This document shows positions 28,541-39,400 of a stretch of 64,000 nucleotides of DNA, piece after piece. The translations under genes were made by a program, and so were the position numbers. The notes beneath the pieces were generated by a model, which was given only the letters and a program-made list of their open reading frames with translations, did not search any database and had not been told where the DNA came from. This DNA is from Ascidia mentula (Eukaryota > Chordata > Ascidiacea > Phlebobranchia > Ascidiidae): assembly GCA_947561715.1 (NCBI GenBank), contig OX387199.1, positions 13,211,001 to 13,275,000 on the forward strand, written 5' to 3'. The number at the start of each line of letters is the position of its first letter. The stretch's first letter is position 1.

Positions 28541-29639
28541 TCTATTCACAATGTAAAGGAGTTGTCACCCTGTTTCCTAATAGTGGGAAAGGTTTTCTAT
28601 ATTCCCAAATTATCGCCCGATACCTTTGCTAAACATGGACTACAAGATCTCCTTAAAAGTCGTCAACGCAAGATACGTGGTTTTCTATCGAAGAAGCGAC
28701 ACGGCTTCCAACCGCACCGATATATAGGGTCAAATATCCGGTTGCTGTTCGACATTATCGACATTAGGGACCATTACCATGTTTCTACATAGGCCTACAT
28801 GCAAATTTTCGAAACCATATTTCTTGGAATCGTTTGACATAGAACGTGGCCAAGATGACCCACTCTCCTTAACTTTGTTCGTGGTCTGCATGAATAAAAA
28901 TCATCCCTGTTTGCATTGTTTTTACAAAAGGTTCGGATACTGATTTCTCAAAAATCTTAAAAAAATAATTGAATTAAACTTTCTCCCTTCCCTGAAAAAG
29001 CCAACATAGTTATGAACCTTTGGGCGACCAGAGGAATAACCCTTATCGGGAAGATAACTATAGCCATAATAGGAAAGAAATAAAAGCGTTACCATATCGT
29101 AAATTTTGCATGGGCGGGGGTATGATAGATAATGAGAATCATATGTTGCCTCTTAATTTAAAGCGCTGTTATCCAAACCTTTTAACCAAACAAAACCAAT
29201 CTCCAAACACGATTTCTGCACCAAAACAGATTTGAGGTGCTCTTAAATTCGTCGCTTGTTCCATAGCAAAATATTGAAGACTCTTATTTCTTTGAAAACC
29301 TTACATTGTGTCAAAAGTATGGCGATGTCAATAATATGTCCTCATCAACGTCAATGCGTCATAAGGGACAAACAAAAAGAAAGGCAATCTTCGACCAAAA
29401 CGAATTTCAATGCCAGGACCAAACTTTATTTTATCAAAATAGGACTAAAGACCGCATATCAGCAACTCTATTAAAATAGTTTTGCCCGCGGGGAATGCTT
29501 GTCTTGTACTCCTGCGTCATAGAGATTCTCAGTTTCGTCACAAGGCAACCGGTGATGCATTGGGGTCAATATTCTGGTTGAATGAGCAAGAAGTCACGTG
29601 GTATAGCGATTTTCAGCGTGTTAGGTGCAGTTTTAGTGC

Positions 29640-30475
29640 ATTTTTTGTTTTAATAGGGAAGTTTTTCGCATGCCGACATTACGCCATTATGCTGCTGATT
29701 CGCTCAAAGCGGGTCGTCTTCAATGGGCGATTTGAAGGTCATCCGGCACCTTAATTTCAAATTTGTTAATTGCATGTTGTAGAGAATTAAATTTCCGTTC
29801 CCTTGATATTGGTCAATATTGGCACCTATTGCTAGAACGCCGAGCAGAATTGTTTTAATAGGGAAGTTTTTCGCATGCCCACATTACGCCATTATGCTGC
29901 TGATTCGCTCAAAGCGGGTCGTCTTCAATGGGCGATTTGAAGGTCATCCGGCACCTTAATTTCAAATTTGTTAATTGCATGTTGTAGAGAATTAAATTTC
30001 CGTTCCCTTGATATTGGTCAATATTGGCACCTATTGCTAGAACGCCGAGCAGAATTGTTTTAATAGGGAAGTTTTTCGCATGCCGACATTACGCCATTAT
30101 GCTGCTGATTCGCTCAAAGCGGGTCGTCTTCAATGGGCGATTTGAAGGTCATCCGGCACCTTAATTTCAAATTTGTTAATTGCATGTTGTAGAGAATTAA
30201 ATTTCCGTTCCCTTGATATTGGTCAATATTGGCACCTATTGCTAGAACGCCGAGCAGAATTGTTTTAATAGGGAAGTTTTTCGCATGCCGACATTACGCC
30301 ATTATGCTGCTGATTCGCTCAAAGCGGGTCGTCTTCAATGGGCGATTTGAAGGTCATCCGGCACCTTAATTTCAAATTTGTTAATTGCATGTTGTAGAGA
30401 ATTAAATTTCCGTTCCCTTGATATTGGTCAATATTGGCACCTATTGCTAGAACGCCGAGCAGAATTCTTTGTATT
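29640..30475 (-). repeat. 205-bp tandem array, right arm (inverted)
   Basis: The same unit in reverse complement: CGAGCAGAAT occurs at 29841, 30046, 30251 and 30456, each 205 bp apart. These copies are more alike to one another than to some left-arm units (for example TTTTTCGCATGCC here against TTTTTGGCATGCC in complement on the left), so each arm has been homogenised partly on its own. Confidence 0.95.
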
Positions 30476-31314
30476 AGACTAGTTTTTCGCATGCCGCCAT
30501 TATGCTGAATCGCAAAACCAGGCGATTTTTTTAATTCGCGATTTTTTTGTTTGATACAGCTGCGGAAAATGTTGTTTAAATGTTTTTTGAGGTTTGATCT
30601 GCTTGCTCACCTCTGTAATTTGATTCTAATCCAAAAAAAAACAATTTTTGAGTAAATGCCGGTTGTACCTTGTAGAATGTGGCAAATTTGCAAAATTATT
30701 CTGCCAGAATTCTGCCAGAATGAGGGTGGTTATTATTTCGGTGAGAAGAAAATAATTTTGAGAAATAGCTTTACGCATGAATGAATACAATTTTAACTTT
30801 TTTACATTAAAATAAAAACTGCAATACGCATGATTTGATTTTGCTCATTAGCAATGGGCAATAAGTAACATTCTAAGGAATGCAAATCAACCACTTTCAA
30901 TGAGTGTGCTTATACATAAACTGGGTCGAATTCACCAAGCAGGATTAACTTAATCCGGATTAGGGCTTAATCCAGGATTAATTAATCCCGGTTTAAGCCT
31001 GGAGTTAAACTGGTAGTCACCAACCAAGATTAAACCGGGATAACTTAATCCAAGGTTTAATCCGGATTAAATAGTTAATCCACGATTTTGCTGAGTCACC
31101 AGAAAGCGCGAGTGGCAATTTTGGCGAATGTAGTGATTCCGAACGTGTAAAAGTGTATTGAATATGTCAAAAACACAAAAGTTTCATTAATATTATTAAT
31201 TTTATGGCTTCTGATTGTGCATGAGAATTGTAGCAGTTGCATTTTTGTAATTACAATGTATTCAATTAATTTAATTTAACTATATTTCTGCGGATTTCAG
31301 TTTAAGTAGTGAAA

Positions 31315-31996
31315 ATGCCTCGTTCAGCAAACTTTAGCTCATTGGAAAAAGATCTTTTGATTTCATTGATTGAGTCATATCATGACGTAGTAGAATGCAA
31401 AAAATCTGATCATTTAACAAAAAAACAAAAAGATGATGCTTGGAAGAAAATAGAACAAGAGTTTAACAGCAGTTAGTCAATCAAGGTCGATCGAGCAGCT
31501 TAAATGGCTGTGGAAAAATATGAAAGCATCAAGCAAAAAAAGTGCTGCTTTCAATAGAAGAGAGCGTGTAAAAACAGGAGGTGGACCACCATCAATTTCA
31601 TCAGACAGCACTTCAGAGAAAGTTGAAGGTTGAATTGTTTATGTCATGCACATCTACTTCTAAAACCACTACTATTGTCTGTATACATTGTAATTAATAT
31701 ACTTTGCAGCTTTAATATCAACGGTTCTCAATCCATTGTCTAATGAATTTGATGACGATGCAGTATTAGATTTAACTGATTGCACAGATCCTAACACTTC
31801 AGCCTCAGGTGACACATATCACACCATTTTTCTTGTATTCTGATGTTTGCATGCCAATTCAGTTCCATTCACTGTATTTGTTTATTGTGATTATTTCTTT
31901 TCTGTTCTTTTTCTATTCTGACCACCTTCTTTCTGTTCTTACCTAACAAAATCACCATATTTTTCAGGTGTATTTGTTAAAAATTTTGTGTTATAA
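31315..31996 (+). pseudogene. Harbinger Myb/SANT-like DNA-binding gene, damaged
   Basis: Starts MPRSANFSSLEKDLLISLIE, a Myb/SANT-like (trihelix-type) helix typical of the Harbinger accessory protein that carries the transposase to the nucleus and to DNA. The frame is lost by one base at about 31470 (a TAG at 31474-31476 follows); the sequence resumes in another frame with SIEQLKWLWKNMKASSKKSA and GGGPPSISSDS. Plausible exons: 31315-31631, about 31710-31807 and about 31968-31996, joined by GT-AG signals, the last ending at TAA 31994-31996 and overlapping the transposase gene's stop. Confidence 0.7.
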
Positions 31997-33044
31997 TATG
32001 GTTTCGTAAAACCCGACCTGCAACAGATGGTTCTTGATTGTTATTGGATGCATCAAGTACACTGATATGTTCATTGGGGTCATCAAACTCTTCGAGAACT
32101 TCACCCTTTCGCACAGCATAGTTGTGTAAGCAGGCTGTGGCAACTATAATGGTTAGTGTATTTGTTACATTTGTTCTCATTGGAATCCTCAAACAGCGAA
32201 AACGTTGTTTCCAAACTCCAAATGCACGCTCAATTTTTGTTCTTGTGGTAATGTGTGAAGAATTGTAATTTCTTTCTTTCTGGTTGCTTGGATTTAGAAG
32301 TGGTGTCATCATATAATTTCTGCAAGCGTATCCTCCATCACCAAGTAGTAACCCTTCAATTAATTTGTTTTCTAGTTGGTGACACAAGTGACTGTTGTCA
32401 AATATCCTGCAGTCATGAGTGGAACCGGGCCATCGACAAACCAGATTGGTGAAGAGCATATCAGGATCACAGACAGCTTGCACATTGATGGAGAAATATC
32501 CCTTTCTGTTTCGATATATTTCTGCAGTATCTCCACCAGGCGAGACTATGGGGACATGTGAACAATCAATTGCACCAATCACATTTGGAAAACCAGCCAC
32601 TTCATAGAACCTGGCTTTCACAATTTGCAACAATTCACCAGATGGAAAATCAATGAACATTTTGTGTCTCTTTACCACTGCTTTTGATACTCTGTGAATA
32701 ATTCAGCATGAAGATGATTGGCTAATGCCTATTAGGTCACCATCTGTCTTTTGGAAATGCCCTGTTGCAAAAAATCTCAAAGCAGTGCATATTTGTAAAA
32801 TAGGTGGAATATAGTGGTTCTTCGTAGTGACACAGTATAGATCATTCTCTATAAACTGTAATAACTGAATCACATTTTCCTTGCAAAACCTAAATCGACT
32901 TGTAAATTCTGCTTCATTAAACTTTTCCAGAGGGTTTATTCTATCACGTATATTTCTTCTGATTGTTGTATTGTGCTCACTTGTATCGTTTTCAATGAAA
33001 TCCAATAAATCTATTACATCCATGATATGTTTTACAATACCCAC
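31977..33044 (-). pseudogene. Harbinger DDE transposase, one in-frame stop
   Basis: A single frame of 356 codons interrupted by one TGA at 32703-32705, where relatives have Arg before IIHRVS; a CGA to TGA change would explain it. HARBI1-family landmarks: GVIGAIDCSHVPI (first Asp), YFSINVQAVCD, WPGSTHDCRIFDNS, LLGDGGYACRNYMMTPLL (second Asp) and RTKIERAFGVWKQRFRCL (Glu). The DDE triad is therefore intact, and the C-terminus runs to its stop at 31977. Confidence 0.9.
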
Positions 33045-33479
33045 TAGTCTTATCTAAGGAGATTTTTAAATATTTTTATTTTTAAACTTTTTTTGCAAAT
33101 TTTTGATTAAAATATATTTATCAGACGTTTTTAGGAAATTTTACCAAGTTTCATAATTTTAAAACACCTCTAACGTTGTCAAATTCGACTTAATCCAACC
33201 TTAAACTTGGGGTATAGCAGGATTAAATTTTCGGTACTTTAATCCTGGATTAAAATATAATCCCGGTTGGTGAATAGGGTATTCTGGGATAATCCCATGT
33301 TTAATCCAGGATTAGCTTAATCTTGGATTAATCTAACTTGGTGAATTCAACCCAAAGTATTAGCAAAAAAAAATGGTTTTTGGGCTACATATTTTTTTCC
33401 AAATCTAAGCTCGAAACTTTGGAACTACGGGTTTCAATGATGTCTTTATTTTGTTTGGTATAAGTTGGATATGTTTTTA

Positions 33480-33930
33480 GCAAACAAAATCTGAGGAAAC
33501 GTGGCTGTAAAGGGTCGCAGTTGGTTTGTCGAAAGGTTTAGACGGAATTGTATCACCGCAAACCCAACAATAAACTTGTCCAGAAAGTCCAGGTGAGACA
33601 ACATGCTGCCTGCAGGTCCTGTCAGAACAAAACCGAGATCTGTGCTTGTCGATGCGACCAAAAGCCATGATCACATTGTGATCTGTTATACCGAAAACTA
33701 TGATCTGTTTATTTGTGGAAAGAATCGCAAATATATAGGAAGATTTCAAAGACGAGGCAGAAACAAAGATACAATTGCTGTGAATACGCGACAAAGGAGA
33801 CTTAGAAGAAGTAGCGCAAGCGAGATAACTAGCGATTGCGTCAGAAAGACTGGGTGTAAATGTAAGAGTGTAGAAAACGGTTCCAAAAGACCAAGTTTAA
33901 ACAAAATATTAAAGGCCTTGACATGCGTCT
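33480..33930 (-). repeat. Dispersed repeat family, copy 1 (inverted)
   Basis: The reverse complement of this stretch aligns with 50440-50930 and, in part, with 49000-49260. Shared phrases include GTTTAAACTTGG, CTCGCTTGCG, ACTTCTTCTTAAGTCTC-like text, AATAAACAGAT and GGTGATACAATTCCGTC. About 450 bp; no coding capacity. It is too diverged to define ends, and the class (SINE-like or non-autonomous DNA element) is unknown. Confidence 0.75.
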
Positions 33931-34189
33931 AAGGTATATAATATCGCCTTTGTTCCCGAAGGCCGTGAGATAGGAATTGACGAGCATTGCCACGGACTCC
34001 ACGGGCGTAGTCAATCGTCATTAACATGCTTGAAACGGGTTAAGTATATCTGGAAAAGGCAAAATTACACGAAAGAGTAAACCGTCCATTAAGATTACAA
34101 AAACGGAAAGGTGGTAATTTTAGGCTAGGTTAGCTATACGCATGTCGGTAAACTAACTTGCCCAATCATGAAAAACCATAGTTAACCAA

Positions 34190-35741
34190 TTACGCATGGA
34201 AGAAATTGTTGCATTCATGAAGGACCAGTTTGACCCGAAATTGTTCGTGAGAGGTTCAGTTCTGGAGTGACATGCAAAGGAGGCCAGGCGAAACCATACA
34301 GGAATTAGCCACTAGAATCAGCGAAGATGCTGTTACCTGTGATTTTGCTTCTATCAAGGATCCACTGGACGAAACACTGCGGACAAGGTTAATTTGTTCC
34401 GTGAACAACGAGGCAGTGTTAAAGGCTCTGTTCAAGGTCAACGATGACGAACTGAAGTTCGCAAGAGCAATACAAATTGCTTTGGAAACTAAAGATGCAG
34501 CCAAGATGACAAAAGAAACAGTTTTTGGTCCTGAAAGGGAGTCGTCTGTCAATAAGCTAAAATAAGGTAAGATGCCAAAGAACTTGATTTTCCGGGATAC
34601 CCCAAAGGAATCGTTAAAGTGCCACCGATGAGGAGCTGGACATTTTGCATCAACCTGTCGTTTTGAAAATTTGAGGTGCAATTTCTGCAAACGCATAGGG
34701 CATCTGCAAGCTGTGTGTCGTAAGAAGACCCAGATTTCAAGTGTGAGGTTGGTGGCCTCTGTTAACTGCAAAGTGGTACCAAAATTGGTCATTCCACTTG
34801 TTGTCGACTCCAAATCATTCAAGGTGGAACTAGATACCACTGCAGGTGGTAACATTTTGTCAACCAACGTTTGGAAAAGTATTGGGCTACCGAAGCTGGA
34901 GTCCACTAGCGTTGCTTACCGATCCGCCTCCGGTCATCCTCTGAATATTATTATTTCTTGCTGGTGGAAAGTCTACGTTCCAAATACAGACAAGCGTGCT
35001 TACGAGAATTTGCATGGATTTTCCAAATTTGTTTAAAAAAAAGTTTGGGAACTTTACAAGGCGTCGAGTTAGAGGTGCAGTTCAAGCACAACCCAACTCC
35101 AGTGTATCACAAGCTAAGGCCGGTTTCGTTTGCTCTGCTTGACGATTTGAACCAATAATACGAAGTAGGAATTCGAAACAGAATATGGACGCCAGTGCAA
35201 TTTAACGGTTGGGGAACACCGGTAGTTCCAGTACGGAAATCCCCATTAACAGATCGGACATTTGGTAAAGTGCGTGTGTGTGGCGATTACTCGGTGACGG
35301 TCAATTCCCGACTAGACACAGCACACAGCACACCGCCAGCCGCTGCCGTTACCAAGTGATCTAATGCAGCAATTGGGTGGAGGTCACGGTTTTACCAAGA
35401 TAGACTGGCAGATGCATACAACCAGGCCAGACTTGGCCCCGAAAGCCGAGAGAGGTTAGCGCCCAGTACTCATCGAGGTGCTTTTCTTCAAATTGTTCTG
35501 CCATTCGGAATTTCATCGGCACCGAGTTAATTCCAAAAGTTGACGAACGACATGATTTACCGGGTGTAGCGGTATTTTTGGATGACATCCTTGTCAGTGG
35601 CTATTCTAAGGAGGATCATATGCGGAATTTGCGTCGTTTGCTTCAACGTCGTGATGAAAAGGGTCTGCGTTGCCGATTGGAGAGATGCCAATTCGCTCAG
35701 CAAAGCGTCGAATACCTTGGGCATCTTCTCACTATGGAGGG
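34190..35741 (+). mobile_element. Gypsy-type LTR retroelement fossil, 5' part
   Basis: Degraded gag and pol remains of a Metaviridae (Gypsy) element on the plus strand: a gag-like segment with ETIQELATRISEDAVTCDF (about 34260-34560), a zinc-knuckle segment (CNFCKRIGHLQAVC, about 34680-34730), an aspartic-protease-like segment and the start of reverse transcriptase up to 35741. It is broken many times and carries no recognisable LTR on this side. A BEL/Pao element inserted into its reverse transcriptase region divides it from the 3' part at 43251-45610. Confidence 0.85.
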
Positions 35742-36412
35742 TGTTACATCGTAAATCTACTGTCTCCCCAAATGGTAAATTTCTGTATAAATAGCGCCTC
35801 CACGTGGAGAAATTCTCCCCTCGTGTTCGGCAAGTTTGCTGACAACTGTAGTTAGTTTCGTGGGTCTACGAATCTTGTGTTATTTGTTTTGCAGGAAATT
35901 TAAGTTAATTATTCTTAACAAGTTAAGTAACCTGTTTTTATTGCTGTGAACATCAAGTCTCACAGTAATTAGTGACCCAGTTGTTTTCGGTAAGTGTTGT
36001 TTTATTTGCATGTGTGTTTATGTCAATAGCCATTGTCTTGAATTGTCAAACCTGGTTTAAAGTGTACTTTGTTTGTTACTTGCAGTTCGACTTGAATGCT
36101 CGTTGAAAATTAACTGTTTAAAGTCCTGGTCAAAACGTTTCGGTAAGAATGTTTTATCTTTGAAACCGGCATTTTTCTATCGTACTCATGGCCCAATATT
36201 TCATTTAGAAAACCGTCCGCCTAATCCCGTGAAGTACATCTCGCTAATTGAAGCCAACAAGGGCTTTGTTAATACAATAAACTGTTGGAATTTTGTTGGA
36301 TATTAGTGGGAAGAAGCCTGTAGTTGGGACCTGGCAGGCGCGTTTTTGAATCTACGTAGAAGCACCAGAGTGGACGTCTGTGCCCACCAGGAGCACTGAA
36401 GTAGGCGTTACA
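35742..36412 (+). repeat. BEL/Pao 5' LTR
   Basis: A 671-bp terminal repeat that starts TGTTACATCG and ends GGCGTTACA. A TATAAATA box lies near 35786. Target duplication GAGGG precedes it at 35737-35741. By eye I found no difference from the 3' copy at 42580-43250. Confidence 0.97.
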
Positions 36413-36466
36413 TTCGAAGTTTTCGAAACGTTTGCAAAACAAACGTTTTTGATTTAAAGTGAAGCT

Positions 36467-39400
36467 ATGCCTGGAAGTGAAGGAGGTCAATCCTTTTCAT
36501 CACCAATATCTAGGCACCAAGTAGTGCTGAAAAAACATGCTGCACCATCAATGATCCAACTGAAGCATGACAAAGAATTACTGAATGACTGGTATAAGAC
36601 TGCTGAAAATGCAATCATGTACAAAGATATTTCATTGGTTAATTCTGTTTCAAAACGTATTGAAGAAGTTTCAACTCGCTTGATAAACACATACTCTAAG
36701 CTTTTAGAGTGGGTACCATCAGGTGAAAGGCATGATGACTTTCAACTACAGTTACAGGAAGTCATTCAATGTAAGAAGGAAATGGAAGCAAGAATTGGTC
36801 AGTTTCAAACGAATTTCAAAATTCAGGTTGGAGAGAACATTGATGTTAGTTCTTCGTCATTCGTTACATCTCCAGTTGCTGTTCGTACTTTTCCGGCTGT
36901 GCAACAGGCCCGAAGTGCGAGGACGAGCTCTTCCAAGTCTACCCATTTTTCAAGAAGCTCTACAAAGACACAGGGAAGTACATCATCCAGTGTAAAGCGG
37001 TTGGAAGCAAAGGTTCGTCTTGAAAAGGCTCAAGTGAGATCACGGCATGTTGAGAAAACACAACAAATTGAACATGAAAAACAACAACTTGAACATGAAA
37101 AACAAAAACTTGAAGCTCAAAGGCAAACACTAGCAGCACAGTGTGAAATTGAAGAAGCTGAAGCAGAAGTTAAAATTTGGGAGGCAGCTTCTAATGTGTC
37201 TCTAGATGATGGGAAAATGAGATCAAATGAAACCGATATTCCAAAACTTTTTCATGATGGTCTTGCTGAAGAAAATGAAGTTCTATTGTTGAAGCCCTGC
37301 AAGTCCAAGTACACCTCTCCGCTGGACAAAGCTGACCCAGCAAACCCATCTAAAGCAGAAACTGTACAACCTGAAAGTGCTGTTGTGCGTGGAATAATGG
37401 CTGCAGTTGGTGATGCAATGTCTACACCAAAAACAGATTCACTGAAATTTCATGGAGAACCAATGGATTATTGGCCATTTATCAGAAGTTTCGAAGCCAC
37501 TATTGAAAAGAAGGCACCTTCTGATCGAGTAAAGATGAACTATCTAATGAATTATTGCAAAGGAAAAGCTTACTCATTAATTGAGCATTGTACAGTTATG
37601 CCACCTGAATTGGGATACGCTCAAGCTCAAAGCATTCTATATGACAATTTCGGAAAACCATACATAGTGTCAAGAGCCTTTGTTCGCCAACTTACAAGTG
37701 GTCCAAATCTCAAACCAGATGATTCTGATGGTTTGCAGCAGTTTGCTACTTCACTGCGCAAATGTCTTTTGATTTTGAAAGGCTTGGGAAATTTTAGTGA
37801 TCTGAACACCACTGACAGGTTGGTTGAGTTGGTATTGAAGTTACCATACAACTCACAGAATTTGTGGAAACGTCGTGCGGCTACTATTCTCCGAGAAAAG
37901 GGTGAAGAAGCAAATTTCCAGCATTTAGTGGAGTTTGTTGAAGAAGAAGCAGAGGTTGCCAACACTGTTTTTGCAAAACTGCTGGTACCTCGCAAAAGAG
38001 AAGAAAGGAAGCCCCAGGACAAGCCACCCAAGAAGAGTTCTGTTCACACAGTTGTAACCAAGGCGAATAGAGCGCCCACACAGACCAGGTTTACAAAATC
38101 AGTTTCGAAGTGCTTGTTCTGCAGCCAAAGTCACTCCTTCGTTGACTGCCCTAGTTTGAAGAAAAAATCTGTTTCAGAAAGAGCCAACTGGTTTCGTGAG
38201 AAGTATTTATGTTTCAATTGCCTAAATCCTGGTCACATTGCAAAGCAGTGCAAAGAAGCTGTTACTTGTTCTGTAGAAGGTTGTGGAAGAAAGCACCATG
38301 CATTATTGCATTTGCCCACAAGAAGTGCATCAGCTATAAGAAATCCTGATGCAAGAAATGTAAGTTCATCTGTAAGTGATGTGCCTTGTACAGGGAAGGT
38401 TTGTTGCAACACATCAAAAAATGGAAGGAGTGCATATATGAGTGTCCTACCTGTAAAGTTTGTTGCCAATGGCAGAGAATTCGAGTCCTATGCCTTTCTT
38501 GACATTGGGTCCGATGCTACGTTTTGTCATACAAAGCTAATCGAAAAACTTGGTTTAAAGGGAAAGTTCAAACGCATTCAAATGGATACACTTGGGCGGA
38601 GGCCAAAGATGCTAGAAGGAATTGGTGTTGATTTACAAGTGGTATCCATGGATGGTAATGAAGTCATCAACATTGAAGAAGCCATGTCCGTGGATCATAT
38701 TCCAGTAAGTCCATACTCCTACCCAACTGACGAGGATCTACAAAGCTTGCCTCATCTAAAAGGTCTTGAGATGCCAAAGGTTGACAGTGAGGAAATTATG
38801 CTGTTAATTGGTACCGATACACCGTATGCTCATCGCACCCTGGAGATTCGAACTGGAGGGAAAAAGGAGCCATTTGCTGCGAGAACTCCACTGGGGTGGT
38901 CGTTGATTGGTCCATCACCAGATAAAGGGTATGTGCAAGCCAATCGAATCAGAACATTGGAACTGGATCAAAGAATACAAAGGTCATGGTACCAAGATTT
39001 TTGTGAAGAACCTGGAGATTTGCAATTCCCCACATCTAAGGAAGACAGAAAGGTTTTAAAGTTTATGAAGGAAGAAGTTAAACATGTGGATGGACATTTT
39101 GTCCTACCTTTACCCAAGAGGAATAGCGTAAAATTACCTGGAGACAATTTAGTTTCAGCGCAAAAAAGATTGCTGTATTTGCAAAGGCGCTTGCAAAAGG
39201 ATGACTTCCTTTGCAAAGGATATGTGGAAAGAATTCAAGAGTACATAGACAAAGGATATGCTGAACAGGTGCCAACTGAAGAACTACAAACAAGTGACCC
39301 CACGTGGTACCTTCCTCACCATCCAGTTTATCACCCACATAAACCAGACAGAGTCAGAGTCGTCTTTGATTGCGCTGCAACACAAAAAGGTGTGTCCTTA

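Larger units (their letters stand above)
27398..30730. mobile_element. Fold-back (long-inverted-arm) DNA element with internal 205-bp arrays
   Basis: A 3333-bp insertion whose outer 1.1 kb on each side are near-perfect reverse complements. Ends read ACCACCCTCATTCTGGCAG on the left and the complement on the right, flanked by an 8-bp repeat TATTATTT (27390-27397, 30731-30738); a 9-bp duplication TTATTATTT is possible depending on where the end is drawn. Each arm has a unique outer section of about 250 bp followed by about four 205-bp tandem units. The roughly 1.1-kb centre (about 28540-29640) holds no long reading frame. Long arms with a 9-bp duplication would suggest a Mutator-like fold-back, an 8-bp one hAT; I cannot decide. 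Confidence 0.9.
30923..33353. mobile_element. PIF/Harbinger DNA transposon
   Basis: A 2.4-kb element with inverted ends GGGTCGAATTCACCAAG and CTTGGTGAATTCAACCC. Subterminal regions are full of TTAATCC/GGATTAA repeats in both directions. It carries the two genes expected of the superfamily: a Myb/SANT-like gene on the plus strand and a DDE transposase on the minus strand, tail to tail and overlapping slightly near 31977-31996. I could not define a convincing 3-bp target duplication. Both genes are mildly damaged, so the copy is not autonomous but not ancient. Confidence 0.9.

Noticed and set aside
27653-30475. Regular repeats that could suggest a CRISPR-like array
   Set aside because: Units are 205 bp, contiguous without unique spacers, mirrored on two arms and set in a transposon-like element in an animal genome.
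36073-36306. 77-codon reading frame repeated exactly at 42911-43144
   Set aside because: Both lie inside the BEL/Pao LTRs; the identity is due to the LTR pair and not to a duplicated gene.
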